From positions 1 through 64,000 of the forward strand of contig CAKOTF010000007.1 in NCBI GenBank assembly GCA_934120045.1: DNA of 64,000 bases. Direction: 5' to 3'. Position 1 is the stretch's first letter, and each line of letters begins with the position of its first letter. The notes below the pieces were generated by a model that did not search any database, was not told the origin of the DNA, and saw only the letters and a program-made list of their open reading frames with translations. This DNA comes from an uncultured Clostridia bacterium (GTDB taxonomy: Bacteria; Bacillota; Clostridia; TANB77; CAG-508). A program made the position numbers and the translations under genes. Below are positions 43,277 to 53,187 of the stretch, in pieces.

Positions 43277-45172
43277 ATGTGTGGAATTGTTGGTTTTGTA
43301 AATTACAAACAAGATATTTCTCGTTTTCGAAATGTCTTAATTAATATGAACAATACTCTTGTAAGAAGAGGTCCTGATGAAGAAGGATATTACATAAGAA
43401 AACATGTAGCACTAGCTCACAAAAGATTAATTGTTATTGATCCAGAAGGTGGAAAACAGCCTATGATTGCACAATATAACAATTCAATACCACTATCAAA
43501 AGAAAAATCAAATGTAGTTATTAATTATCAATCAAATTTTATAATTTCATATAATGGTCAAATTTATAACACTAAAGAACTTAGGAAAACTTTAGAAGAA
43601 AATGGTTTTACTTTTGATGGACACTGTGATACAGAAATATTATTAAAAAGTTATATGTTTTATGGAAAAGATGTTGTAAAACACTTAAACGGAATTTATG
43701 CTTTTGCTATTTGGGATAGCCAAAAAGAGGAACTATTTATGGCAAGAGACCATTTTGGTGTTAAACCTTTATTTTACACTATGCAAAATAATTCGTTTAT
43801 ATTTGCATCTGAGCTAAAAGCTATTTTTCAATATCCTAGAGTTGAAAAAGTATTAGATTTTCAAGGAATATCAGAACTGTTCGGCATTGGACCTGCACAC
43901 ACTCCTGGAACAACAGTTTTTAATAATATATTTGAATTAAAACCTGCTCATTATGCAATTTTTAACAGAAATGGATTACATATAGAAAAATATTGGAGTT
44001 TAAAAAGTTTACCACATGAAGAAAATTTTAATCAAACTTGTGAACATTTAGAATATCTTTTAAAAGATTCAATCACAAGACAATTAGTCTCAGATGTTCC
44101 TCTATGTACATTTTTATCTGGTGGTTTAGACTCAAGTATAATTACAAAATTTGCATCAGATTATTGTAAAGATAATAATTTACCACCTTTAGATACTTAT
44201 TCAATTGATTATGTTGATAATGATAAAAATTTTATTAAAAGCGATTTTCAGCCGAATTCAGATAATTATTATATAAATTTAATGGTATCTACTTTGAACA
44301 CAAATCATCATTCAATTATACTTGATACTCCTGAATTAGCAGATAGTTTATATGATGCAATGATTGCTCGTGACATGCCAGGTATGGCTGATGTTGATTC
44401 ATCTTTATTACTATTTTGCAAAAATGTAAAACCTATGGCAACAGTTTCTTTAACTGGAGAATGTGCAGATGAAATTTTTGGAGGATATCCTTGGTTTTTT
44501 AGAGATGATGCTTTAAATAGTGGTACATTTCCTTGGTCAATTGCACTAAATGAACGTCAAACTTTATTGAATCAACAAATTGCAAAAAAAATTAATTTAA
44601 AAGAATATATTGATTTTAGATATAATGAATCTTTATCAAATGTTGAGATTTTAGATACTGATTCTCTTGAAACAGCTGAAAAAAGGAAAATATCTTATCT
44701 TACATTAAATTGGTTTATGCAAACACTTCTTGATAGGTCTGATAGAATGTCTATGTATAATGGATTTGAACTTCGCGTTCCTTTTTGTGATTATCGTTTA
44801 GCTCAATATGTTTGGAATATTCCTTGGGAAATGAAAGCTTTAAATGGTAGAGAAAAAGGGCTTTTAAGATATATTTCTCGTAAATTTTTACCTACTGAAA
44901 TTGTTGATAGAAAAAAAAGTCCATATCCTAAAACTCATAATCCTACTTATCTTGCAAAAGTTAAATCTATGCTTACAGATATTATGTCTAATCCTAAAGC
45001 TCCTATTAATTATTTATTAAATAGAGATTATATTTTAAATATTTTAGAAACTGATGGAAATGCTTTTTCTCGTCCTTGGTTTGGGCAATTGATGACTGGT
45101 CCTCAACTTATGGCTTATTTGTGTCAAGTTAATATGTGGCTTGAAAAATATCAACCTAAAATTAAATTATAA
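43277..45172 (+). CDS. asnB: Asparagine synthase (glutamine-hydrolysing)
   Basis: 631 aa. ATP-dependent conversion of Asp and Gln to Asn and Glu. The N-terminal glutaminase begins MCGIVGFVN (nucleophile Cys2). The synthase domain has the PP-loop SGGLDSS (~280), TGECADEIFGGYPW and the conserved RVPFCDYRLAQYVW segment. GGAGG 6 nt before the ATG. It is 53 nt after nth and may share its transcript. It ends at a bidirectional terminator. Confidence 0.97.
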   Translation: MCGIVGFVNYKQDISRFRNVLINMNNTLVRRGPDEEGYYIRKHVALAHKRLIVIDPEGGKQPMIAQYNNSIPLSKEKSNVVINYQSNFIISYNGQIYNTKELRKTLEENGFTFDGHCDTEILLKSYMFYGKDVVKHLNGIYAFAIWDSQKEELFMARDHFGVKPLFYTMQNNSFIFASELKAIFQYPRVEKVLDFQGISELFGIGPAHTPGTTVFNNIFELKPAHYAIFNRNGLHIEKYWSLKSLPHEENFNQTCEHLEYLLKDSITRQLVSDVPLCTFLSGGLDSSIITKFASDYCKDNNLPPLDTYSIDYVDNDKNFIKSDFQPNSDNYYINLMVSTLNTNHHSIILDTPELADSLYDAMIARDMPGMADVDSSLLLFCKNVKPMATVSLTGECADEIFGGYPWFFRDDALNSGTFPWSIALNERQTLLNQQIAKKINLKEYIDFRYNESLSNVEILDTDSLETAEKRKISYLTLNWFMQTLLDRSDRMSMYNGFELRVPFCDYRLAQYVWNIPWEMKALNGREKGLLRYISRKFLPTEIVDRKKSPYPKTHNPTYLAKVKSMLTDIMSNPKAPINYLLNRDYILNILETDGNAFSRPWFGQLMTGPQLMAYLCQVNMWLEKYQPKIKL

Positions 45173-45180
45173 AATATTTT

Positions 45181-45203
45181 AGAGGTTGTAAATCACAACC
45201 TCT
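45181..45203. terminator. Bidirectional terminator
   Basis: AGAGGTTGT (45181-45189)/ACAACCTCT (45195-45203). It serves asnB (plus) and the histidine kinase (minus). Confidence 0.88.
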
Positions 45204-46707
45204 AATTCTTATCTTTTCTTTCCAAATCTATATCAAAATAAAATTCAACACCATTTGGCTTATTCTCTACTCCAAAATCATTTTCATAATTATTCATAAT
45301 TGCTCTAACAATAGAAAGACCTATTCCACTTCCACCATCTTCTCTGTTTCTGGATTCATCTACTTTAAAGAATCTATTCCAAATACGAGATAAATTTTCT
45401 TTTTCTATATTTTCACCTGTATTAAATACAGTAATTCTCGCTTTATTTTTAATAATAGTATTAGTTATTTTTATAATTTTCTCACCATTAACTTCTTCAA
45501 CATGTTTAATTGCATTTGTTAAATAATTGGTAATACATTGACTAATATAAAAATCATCTGCATATACATTTATAACATCATCAGTTTCAAATTCAACATT
45601 TGCTCCTTTTTCCTCAAGCATAACTTTAGAACTTCTACATATTTCTTTTTCTAATTCTACTATATTAAAGTTTCTATTATTAAATTCCCTATTCTCATAC
45701 TCTAATTTTGTAAGTTCTATTAATTGTCTAACCATTTTGTCCATTTTTGTGGCTTCATCTAATATAACTTCTGCATAAAATTTTCTACTTTCTTCATCTG
45801 TATTAACATTTTCTAAAAGTCCCTCACTATATCCTTGTATTAAAGCAATTGGCGTTTTTAATTCATGTGATACATCTGATATGAAACTTTTTCTCATTTC
45901 ATCAATTTTTGATTTTCTCTCAATATCTCTTTCAAGCTCTATATTTGTACTTCTAAGTTGATTTATTGTTCCTTCTAGTTTTTCTGACATTATATTTATA
46001 TTTTTTCCGAGTTCATTTATCTCATCATCATCTTTTACTACATATTTTTGACTAAAGTCCAAATTTGCCATTTTTTTAGCTATTGCGCTTATTTCTGAAA
46101 TTGGACTACTAAATTGTTTTGATATATATATTATTACAATACCACCAACAATAATAACAATACATGCTATTAAATATAAAAATTTATTAGATATTTGAAC
46201 ACTTTCTGTTATTGATGACATTGGAAGCCTTATATATGCTACAAATCCATTATCTAATGTTCCTTTTAATAACATATATGTCATCTTTGTCTCTGTATCA
46301 ACAATTCTTTTTATTTCTATGTTATCTTCTTTTTCAATTACTGTTGCTTCTTGTTTTTTATCCATTCCCCAAAAATTTATAACTTTTCTTATACTTGATA
46401 GAAAATCTTTATTAGACATATATATTGCAACATTTTCATCATCTTTAACTATTATGTCAAAATTATTGCTTATTGATATTTTATCTAGTTCATCACTTAT
46501 ATTATCAACTTCTATCTGTCCCGTATAATAAGAATTTATTAATGAATATGTACTTTTTAAGTTATTACTTTTGGTATATTGATAATATTTTTCTAAAACA
46601 AAACTATTTACTATTATTAGAAATGCAATAATTGATATTACAACAAGGCATAAAATAAGAAAAAGTTTTACTCGTACTGATTTTGCTTTTTTTACTATTC
46701 TTTCCAT
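45202..46707 (-). CDS. Sensor histidine kinase
   Basis: 501 aa. TM1 (~14-36), an extracytoplasmic sensor (~37-170), TM2 (~172-192) and a HAMP domain (~195-245). DHp with phospho-acceptor His in FISDVSHELKTP (~275-286). HATPase_c with the N-box NYLTNAIKHV and the G2 box GGSGIGLSI. GAGGA before the ATG, 9 nt after the response-regulator gene, so the two form an operon. Signal unknown. Confidence 0.96.
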   Translation of the reverse strand: MERIVKKAKSVRVKLFLILCLVVISIIAFLIIVNSFVLEKYYQYTKSNNLKSTYSLINSYYTGQIEVDNISDELDKISISNNFDIIVKDDENVAIYMSNKDFLSSIRKVINFWGMDKKQEATVIEKEDNIEIKRIVDTETKMTYMLLKGTLDNGFVAYIRLPMSSITESVQISNKFLYLIACIVIIVGGIVIIYISKQFSSPISEISAIAKKMANLDFSQKYVVKDDDEINELGKNINIMSEKLEGTINQLRSTNIELERDIERKSKIDEMRKSFISDVSHELKTPIALIQGYSEGLLENVNTDEESRKFYAEVILDEATKMDKMVRQLIELTKLEYENREFNNRNFNIVELEKEICRSSKVMLEEKGANVEFETDDVINVYADDFYISQCITNYLTNAIKHVEEVNGEKIIKITNTIIKNKARITVFNTGENIEKENLSRIWNRFFKVDESRNREDGGSGIGLSIVRAIMNNYENDFGVENKPNGVEFYFDIDLERKDKN

Positions 46708-46716
46708 TTTCTATCC

Positions 46717-47397
46717 TCATTTCTTTATCTCAAACTTATATCCAATTCCTCTTACTGTTTCTATATACTTTCCTTTTTTCCCTAATTTATGTCTAATTTT
46801 TTTTATATGACTATCTATTGTTCTTGAATCTCCATAATAATCATAATTCCATACATTATTTAATATTTTGTCTCTTGAGAGTGCAATATTTTCATTATCT
46901 AATAAATATTTTAATAATTCATATTCTCTTAAACTTAAATCAATTGGCTTTCCATCTACTTTTACAGTACGTCCTTCTTGATCTATTACAATGCCATCAT
47001 AATCTTTTAATTGTTTTGTATCTCCATATACTCTTTTTAGTATTGCTTCAACTCTTGCTACTAATATTTTGGGACTAAATGGTTTTGAAATATATTCATC
47101 AACTCCAAGCTCAAACCCGAATAATTCATCTTGTTCTTCTCCTCTTGCTGTTAGCATTATTACTGGTAAATTTGATTCTTGTCTTATTTTTCTTAATACA
47201 GACCATCCATCAAGTTTTGGCATCATTACATCTAATAAGATTAGTTTTATTTTATTTCTATTTTCTTCAAATACCTCTATTGCTTTTTCTCCATCTTCTG
47301 CTTCGAGTATTTGATATCCTTTTGCAGTCAAAAAATCTCGCAATAATTTTCTCATTCTTGATTCATCGTCTACTACTAATATGTATGTTCCATCCAT
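46717..47397 (-). CDS. OmpR-family response regulator
   Basis: 226 aa. Receiver (~1-120) with VVDDES, phospho-Asp in LLDVMMP, and the switch Lys in YISKPFSP. The C-terminal winged helix carries LSLREYELLKYLL and RTIDSHIKKIRHKLG. It is immediately upstream of its kinase. This pair is the only complete two-component system in the window. Confidence 0.96.
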   Translation of the reverse strand: MDGTYILVVDDESRMRKLLRDFLTAKGYQILEAEDGEKAIEVFEENRNKIKLILLDVMMPKLDGWSVLRKIRQESNLPVIMLTARGEEQDELFGFELGVDEYISKPFSPKILVARVEAILKRVYGDTKQLKDYDGIVIDQEGRTVKVDGKPIDLSLREYELLKYLLDNENIALSRDKILNNVWNYDYYGDSRTIDSHIKKIRHKLGKKGKYIETVRGIGYKFEIKK

Positions 47398-47516
47398 ATT
47401 TATTTTTCCTTTCTTTCCCCATCATCAAATATTTAGTTACATAATTCTGTTTAATTATAACTTATATGTATGTCTTTTTCGTGAAAAAATTTAGAAGAAA
47501 TTTTAAAATTTTAATG

Positions 47517-47552
47517 AAAAAGTGCCACACAATTTGTGTAACACTTCTTTTG
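47517..47552 (-). terminator. Terminator after tmk
   Basis: AAGTG...ACACAA/TTGTGT...CACTT, two helices with an internal CC/AA loop, followed by T5 on the minus strand. Confidence 0.75.
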
Positions 47553-47560
47553 TAATAATT

Positions 47561-48238
47561 TTATAAATATTTTTTTATTTCTTTCCAAATATCTTCATGT
47601 ATGTCATCAATGCTTCTTACTTTTTCATTTTCTACACATTTTATTTCTTTCCAATTATATTTTTTTACTAATTTTAATGCTTCATCATAGCTATCTCTTA
47701 AATGTGTTTCATCTTTTTCATGTATATCTTTTTTTTGAGTATGTGAAAATTTATTTTCTCTATTAGCAATTAATTTCAAAGCATACTCTGTTGGCATATT
47801 TAAGAAAAAAGTTTCTGTTGGAATTGGTATTTTATATAAGTTAAATTCAAAATCCCATAACCAATCTAAAAATTTTTTCCTTTCTACATCATCTTTTATT
47901 TTTCCAGCTTGATGTATCATGTTACTTGTTGTATATCTATCAGCTAAGATTATTCCTCCATTATTATAAAATTCTTCTATATCTTTTTTATATGTTGCAT
48001 ATCTATCTGCAGCATAAAATGTTGATGCAATATATGGACTTATCTCTTTTGCATTTTGTCCAAATTCTCCTGATAAATACATTTTTACTAGTGATGATGA
48101 TGGACTATCATAATTAGGAAAACTTACATTTTTATATTCTATATTTTCTTCATCAAGTTTTTTTCTTAATTTTTCTAATTGTGTTTGTTTTCCACTTCCA
48201 TCTGTTCCATCTATTACAAATAATTTTCCTTTTTTCAT
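47561..48238 (-). CDS. tmk: Thymidylate kinase
   Basis: 225 aa. Phosphorylates dTMP to dTDP. P-loop DGTDGSGKQTQ (~10-20; the Gly-Lys-Gln-Thr variant is common in clostridial long-form TMK), the DRY motif in ADRYTTSNM, and a LID region (ANRENKFSHTQKKDIHEKD). It is the last gene of a minus-strand trio after two lineage-specific genes; the promoter at 49437 may drive all three. Confidence 0.94.
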   Translation of the reverse strand: MKKGKLFVIDGTDGSGKQTQLEKLRKKLDEENIEYKNVSFPNYDSPSSSLVKMYLSGEFGQNAKEISPYIASTFYAADRYATYKKDIEEFYNNGGIILADRYTTSNMIHQAGKIKDDVERKKFLDWLWDFEFNLYKIPIPTETFFLNMPTEYALKLIANRENKFSHTQKKDIHEKDETHLRDSYDEALKLVKKYNWKEIKCVENEKVRSIDDIHEDIWKEIKKYL

Positions 48239-48260
48239 TTTTCTTTTTTCCTTTGATTTT

Positions 48261-48698
48261 TTATTTCTTAAATATTCCTTTTATTAAATTAAATATTTTC
48301 TTTATAAATCCTTCTTTATATACAGTTAATCCCATTTCTTCTTGAGGAATGTTTGCATTTTTCTTTGCTCTTTTATTATTAAATACATTTTCCATATCAT
48401 ATTTTTGATTCATTTCTTCCTCTACTCTTTTTATGGCTTCTGTATCTTTTAAACGTAACTCTTCTCTTTCTTCAGGATCAGCTAAAAAGTCTCTATATAT
48501 CAATCCTAATATAATAACTGTTTCTTCATTTAAATCTTTTTCATTAAATGGTTCTTCTAATTGAAATCTATAGTCTTTATCTCTATTTTCTTCTATAATT
48601 TTTCTAAATTTTGTTGGGATTTTACTTGTTAATTCAATGGGTGTAACTTTTAATATTTCATAAACTTCTGTAAATGCTTTTGATAAATTTTGTTCCAC
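48261..48698 (-). CDS. Small charged protein (unknown)
   Basis: 145 aa, GTG start with AGGAG 10 nt upstream. Helical and very charged (VIEENRDKDYRFQLEEPFNEKDL, EEREELRLKDTEAIKRVEEEMNQK), ending in a Lys/Ile amphipathic segment (FIKKIFNLIKGIFKK) that might touch the membrane. No family recognised. It lies between the 214-aa coiled-coil gene and tmk with short gaps, so it is probably in their operon. Confidence 0.75.
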   Translation of the reverse strand: MEQNLSKAFTEVYEILKVTPIELTSKIPTKFRKIIEENRDKDYRFQLEEPFNEKDLNEETVIILGLIYRDFLADPEEREELRLKDTEAIKRVEEEMNQKYDMENVFNNKRAKKNANIPQEEMGLTVYKEGFIKKIFNLIKGIFKK

Positions 48699-48731
48699 TT
48701 CTCTTGTTCTCCTTTCATTATTTGTAAGAAG

Positions 48732-49376
48732 TTAAATTTCAACTCCGGCAAATAATTCTTTTGTGCTTTTTTCTTCTGTTTTGGTTTGCGTTATACTTGT
48801 TATCTCTTGAGTTATAGTTTTTCTTTTATTAAAGTCTTCTTCTTTCCAACATCCTTTAAATCTGTTTAACCATAATTGAACTTTTTCTGTTGATATATCT
48901 AATGATACATTTAATCCTGCTAAAATGCCTCTTTTATATTCAATTGCTCTTTGAATGTCATCACTCTCTAATTGTTGCATTAGCATATTAGCACGTTTTT
49001 GACATCTTTTTGCTTTTGAAATTTTTCCTGTTTTTAATGCTTGTACTTCAGCATCAATTGCTCCTCTATATGCTTCTAGTCTATCTTTTATTGAATTTTG
49101 ACCATCTTGTTGAGATTCGCTCTGTTCTCTTTCAATATCATATCTTTCAGATATGATTGTACTTAATTGTGATGCCAATTTTTGCAATCCGTTTTCATTT
49201 GCAACAGTATTCATACTACTTTCTAATTGTTCTAATCTTTGTTTATCTTCTTCAGATATTCCACCAATTTTCAAGTAATTATTTATTTTTATTTTTTCTA
49301 TTATTTTTGCTATTTGTTTAACTTTTTTGCATGCTTCTTCTCTATTTGCTAATTCAGTTGTATTTTCATATTCCAT
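48732..49376 (-). CDS. Coiled-coil protein (unknown)
   Basis: 214 aa, nearly all alpha-helical with coiled-coil heptads (~10-75, ~105-150). The central GKISKAKRCQKRANMLMQQLESDDIQRAIEYKRGILAGLN is basic. No signal peptide. AAAGGAG 10 nt before the ATG; promoter at 49437-49465. It belongs with the other lineage-specific coiled-coil proteins of the window but shows no obvious direct homology to them. Confidence 0.78.
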   Translation of the reverse strand: MEYENTTELANREEACKKVKQIAKIIEKIKINNYLKIGGISEEDKQRLEQLESSMNTVANENGLQKLASQLSTIISERYDIEREQSESQQDGQNSIKDRLEAYRGAIDAEVQALKTGKISKAKRCQKRANMLMQQLESDDIQRAIEYKRGILAGLNVSLDISTEKVQLWLNRFKGCWKEEDFNKRKTITQEITSITQTKTEEKSTKELFAGVEI

Positions 49377-49436
49377 ATTACATGGTCTCCTTTGTTTTTA
49401 ATTGTTCTTCAGTTTTTGCTCTTTTTATACAAATTT

Positions 49437-49465
49437 ATTATAGCAAATCAAGTTTTTTTTGTAAA
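49437..49465 (-). promoter_or_regulatory. Promoter of the 214-aa/145-aa/tmk operon
   Basis: TTTACA (49465-49460), 17-nt spacer, TATAAT (49442-49437) on the minus strand. Confidence 0.7.
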
Positions 49466-49615
49466 CATTTTTTAGTTATATTTTTATAGTTTTTAATCCT
49501 TTTATTAATAGTTCATAAATATTTTTTTGTATATTTTTCCTAGTTTTATGGAAAAATATTTTTTAAAGTGATATACTAAATTTGATAAAAATACTCAAAA
49601 GAAAGGATGAAAATT

Positions 49616-51022
49616 ATGGAAGAAAATTCAAAAGAATTAAAAGAAAAGTTATTCAACAAAAAAGAACTTGGTTGGAATTCAATTAATGACAGAGAAAAAG
49701 AAGCTATTTATACTTTTTCAAATGGATATATGAATTTCTTAAACAAAGCAAAAATAGAAAGAGAATTTGTTATTTCTGCAAAAGAAATGGCTGAACAAAA
49801 TGGTTTTAGAGATATTACAAAATGCGAATTTTTAAAACCTGGTGATAAAGTTTATTATATAAATAGAGATAAAAGTATGTATTTAGCAGTAATAGGTACA
49901 GAAAAATTAGAAAATGGTCTTCAAATTGTTGGAGCACATATTGATTCTCCTAGACTTGACTTAAAACCAAATCCACTTTATGAGGATACAGGTTTTGCAT
50001 ATTTTAAAACACATTATTATGGTGGAATAAAAAAATATCAATGGACAACAATTCCATTAAGTATTCATGGTGTTATCGCTAAAGCAAATGGTGAAAAAAT
50101 ATTAGTAAATATTGGTGAAGACGAAAATGATCCTATATTTGTAATTACTGATTTATTACCACATTTAGCTCAAGACCAAATGGAGAAGAAATTAAAAAAT
50201 GGAATTGATGGTGAAGATTTAAATTTATTATTGGGAAATATTCCTTATGGAAATAAATCTGAAGCAGAAGCTGTAAAATTAAATATTTTAAATATATTAA
50301 ATCAAAAATATGATATTACAGAAGCTGATTTATTAAGTTCAGAGCTTGAAGTTGTTCCTGCATTTAAAGCTCGTTCATTAGGTTTTGATGGTAGCATGGT
50401 TGCTGCTTATGGTCAAGATGATAAAGTTTGTGCTTACACATCTTTAAAAGCTATGATGTCTCTTGAAAATGTAAAAACAACAGCAATTTGCATTTTATCT
50501 GATAAAGAAGAGATTGGAAGTATGGGAAATACAGGTATGGAATCACATGTATTTGATTATTTCATTTCTGAATTATTAAATAAAACTGGTGAAAATAGAA
50601 CAAATCTATTAGATAAAGTATTCTGTTTTTCAAAAATGCTTTCTGCAGATGTTGATGCAGGTTTTGATCCATTATATGCTAGTGTTTCAGACAGACATAA
50701 TGCTGGATATTTAGGAAAAGGTATCAGTTTAAATAAATATACTGGTGCTCGTGGAAAATCTGGTGCTTCTGATGCTAATGCAGAATATGTTGCATGGGTA
50801 AGAAATGTTTTAGAAAAAAATGATATAAAATATCAAGTTGCCGAACTTGGAAAAGTTGATGTTGGTGGTGGTGGTACAATCGCTTATATATTAGCTAATA
50901 AAGGTGTAGATGTAATAGATTGTGGTATTCCTCTACTTTCAATGCATTCACCTTATGAAGTTACAAGTAAATTTGATATATATTCTGCTTATAGAACATA
51001 TAAATCTTTCTGGGAAGAATAG
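49616..51022 (+). CDS. M18-family aminopeptidase
   Basis: 468 aa. Di-zinc aminopeptidase releasing N-terminal (often acidic) residues. Metal-site motifs: VGAHIDSPRLDLKP, DKEEIGSMGNTG (the Glu pair), FSKMLSADVDAGFDP and the C-terminal IPLLSMHSPYEV. The second ATG (49616) is used because AAAGGA lies 9 nt upstream, whereas the first ATG overlaps it. Single-gene unit ending at a bidirectional terminator. Confidence 0.95.
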   Translation: MEENSKELKEKLFNKKELGWNSINDREKEAIYTFSNGYMNFLNKAKIEREFVISAKEMAEQNGFRDITKCEFLKPGDKVYYINRDKSMYLAVIGTEKLENGLQIVGAHIDSPRLDLKPNPLYEDTGFAYFKTHYYGGIKKYQWTTIPLSIHGVIAKANGEKILVNIGEDENDPIFVITDLLPHLAQDQMEKKLKNGIDGEDLNLLLGNIPYGNKSEAEAVKLNILNILNQKYDITEADLLSSELEVVPAFKARSLGFDGSMVAAYGQDDKVCAYTSLKAMMSLENVKTTAICILSDKEEIGSMGNTGMESHVFDYFISELLNKTGENRTNLLDKVFCFSKMLSADVDAGFDPLYASVSDRHNAGYLGKGISLNKYTGARGKSGASDANAEYVAWVRNVLEKNDIKYQVAELGKVDVGGGGTIAYILANKGVDVIDCGIPLLSMHSPYEVTSKFDIYSAYRTYKSFWEE

Positions 51023-51067
51023 ATAGTATATTTCTATAGCTGTAAATTTTAAATTTACTATTTATGC

Positions 51068-51102
51068 AAAAAAGAATTGGTATAAGTTTCCAATTCTTTT
51101 TT
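51068..51102. terminator. Bidirectional terminator
   Basis: AAAAAAGAATTGG (51068-51080)/CCAATTCTTTTTT (51090-51102), a perfect 13-bp stem. Confidence 0.9.
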
Positions 51103-51104
51103 AT

Positions 51105-51704
51105 TTATCTTATATAATTTTTATCATCTGCATATGGAATATCATCTTTTGAAAAATCCCATGGTTTGTCAGATGTAAGTTTTCTCCATAAAGATGCATA
51201 TGGCTCTAATGTAAATTCTTCTGTCAAACTGTTTAAATCAATATTGGGTAATAATTCTAATGGATCTATTGTATATGCTAATCCTGTTTCTTCTGTATTA
51301 GATTTTCTTATTTCCAAATGAAGATGTGGCACTCTTGACCCACCACTTGAACCTGTTTTTCCTATTATATCAGTTGTTATTACTTTATCTCCTGGTTTTA
51401 CTAAAATTTCTCTTAAATGTCCATATACAACTCTTCTACCATCATCATTTAATATTTCAACTTTATTTCCATATCCATCATTAAATGCATCAAAACCTTC
51501 TGTAGTTGTTCCATCAAATTCTGCTAATAATACTGTTCCAGAAGTTATAGGATGTACTTCTGTTCCTATATCTGCTGTTATATCAAATCCCGAATGTGCT
51601 CTTTCTTTAAATAACACATAATGATTTTTTCTTATTCCCCATTTATCATGTTCTGCTACTTTGTATTTTGGCTTAATTGGCCATATATATTTACTATCTT
51701 TCAT
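51105..51704 (-). CDS. M23 metallopeptidase-like protein without export signal
   Basis: 199 aa. Complete M23 zinc-site pattern HSGFD (~37) and HLHLEI (~127), with GYGNKVEI and the YGHL motif between them. The N-terminus MKDSKYIWPIKPKYKV is polar, with no signal peptide, lipobox or membrane helix. M23 enzymes normally act outside the cell, so it either leaves by another route, needs lysis, or has a different job. It lies 34 nt after the 435-aa GNAT-like gene and is probably co-transcribed with it. Confidence 0.9.
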   Translation of the reverse strand: MKDSKYIWPIKPKYKVAEHDKWGIRKNHYVLFKERAHSGFDITADIGTEVHPITSGTVLLAEFDGTTTEGFDAFNDGYGNKVEILNDDGRRVVYGHLREILVKPGDKVITTDIIGKTGSSGGSRVPHLHLEIRKSNTEETGLAYTIDPLELLPNIDLNSLTEEFTLEPYASLWRKLTSDKPWDFSKDDIPYADDKNYIR

Positions 51705-51738
51705 TTTTCTTCAATCCTTTCATCTGTACATTTTATTG

Positions 51739-53046
51739 TTATATTTCTTGCTGACTATCCTCAACTTCTTGAATTCTTTGTTTTAATCTTAATACTTTTC
51801 TTTCTTTTTCAGGAATAAATTTATGATTTATTCCTTTTAATTTACCATCAATTGTTTTAGCTTTAACCAATCTCTTTTTTTCTTTTTCTTCATATTCTAA
51901 TTGTTCTCGTAAAATTTGTAATTGTCTTGAATTTGATATATTTTTATTATTTGGATTATATCCATAAAGAACTGCAATCCTATCATACATATCTACTAAA
52001 TATTCCATTGCTTTTTCTCTTGGAATTCTACATATATGTACTTCTCTATCTCTTCCTTGTCTACGATTTACATATAAACTATCTTTTAATCCAAAAAATT
52101 CTGAAACATATTTTGACGATAAATTATCTCTATGTAATGTTGAACATAAAAATATTTCTTTATTTTGTGGATCCTTAAAAAATTGTTCTATATGTTTTTG
52201 AATTCCATTGTATAATATTATTCTTGCTAATCCAACACTTCTATTATGTGGATTTGTTAAATATGTATCTAATTCTACTGCATTTTCTGTATTTGCTGTA
52301 TAATATTGTGTTTCATCAAATTCTGGCTCTTCATGAATTTTTAATTTTCCCTTATGCATTAATTCTGCATATTCTTTTTCTTCTTCCATAAAAGTTTCAT
52401 AGTCTTGAATTTCAGAGCTTTCTTCTCCATTCCTTTTTCCAAACTCTGCTTCAATATCTTCAAGTGTTATCCAATAAAACATTTCATATTTTTTTGCAAT
52501 TTCTTTTCCATAATTTTGTATAATATATTCTGACATATATCTATTAAGATTTTCTCTTAGTTCACTTTTTTCATGATATTCATTTTGTTCTAATTCTTGT
52601 TGTAAATATCCATATAAAGAATTTTCTGTACTTCTTCCAGATTGTCTTAATATTTTTCTTTTTGCATATTCAAATGCTTTTATTTTTATAATATAAATAT
52701 TTCTTAAATCTTTCTTGTAATCTCTATCTGATAAATATTGTAATTTTACATATTGCTTATATTTTTCACCATATTTAAAATATTTCGTAATATCATTATA
52801 TGTAAATGGACTTTGTCCTTGTGTTACATATGTTACAGCTTCAACTTTATCATTATCATCTGTTGCAACAATTACTGAATTTTCATTTGAATGTACATAT
52901 TCTGATATTCCTTCTCTTCCTGTGTCAAATAATTGTCCTTCTCTTCCTTCTTTCTTCATTGCTTTTAAACTTATTTGTTCTAGTTCTACTATTTGGTCTA
53001 GATATTTTTCTTCATTATCTTTCGTAAGTTCAACTATTCTAATCAT
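51739..53046 (-). CDS. GNAT-like protein with long coiled-coil insert (tentative)
   Basis: 435 aa from ATG 53046 (GAGGTG 7 nt upstream; the longer frame has no Shine-Dalgarno). The N-terminal IRIVELTKDNEEKYLDQIVELEQIS and SVIVATDDNDKVEAVTYV look like the first strands of a GNAT acetyltransferase. NRSVGLARIILYNGIQKHI (~280) resembles the acetyl-CoA loop. The middle (~100-260) and C-terminus are helical and charged. Not confidently recognised; an unusual acetyltransferase is the best guess. Confidence 0.7.
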   Translation of the reverse strand: MIRIVELTKDNEEKYLDQIVELEQISLKAMKKEGREGQLFDTGREGISEYVHSNENSVIVATDDNDKVEAVTYVTQGQSPFTYNDITKYFKYGEKYKQYVKLQYLSDRDYKKDLRNIYIIKIKAFEYAKRKILRQSGRSTENSLYGYLQQELEQNEYHEKSELRENLNRYMSEYIIQNYGKEIAKKYEMFYWITLEDIEAEFGKRNGEESSEIQDYETFMEEEKEYAELMHKGKLKIHEEPEFDETQYYTANTENAVELDTYLTNPHNRSVGLARIILYNGIQKHIEQFFKDPQNKEIFLCSTLHRDNLSSKYVSEFFGLKDSLYVNRRQGRDREVHICRIPREKAMEYLVDMYDRIAVLYGYNPNNKNISNSRQLQILREQLEYEEKEKKRLVKAKTIDGKLKGINHKFIPEKERKVLRLKQRIQEVEDSQQEI

Positions 53047-53125
53047 ATTTTTGCACCTCTTAGGGGTATAATAAGCCACAAAATATAGTTATATCTTGTT
53101 AAGCTAATATTTACTTTTTTATAAA

Positions 53126-53152
53126 TCATAAAAGCCTTTGTAAAAAGGCTCT
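53126..53152 (-). terminator. Terminator after oapA
   Basis: AGCCTTT (53133-53139)/AAAGGCT (53144-53150), GTAA loop, followed by a short T-stretch on the minus strand. Confidence 0.75.
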
Positions 53153-53187
53153 TTCTAAAATATATGCTTGTCTTTTGTAATTATTCT

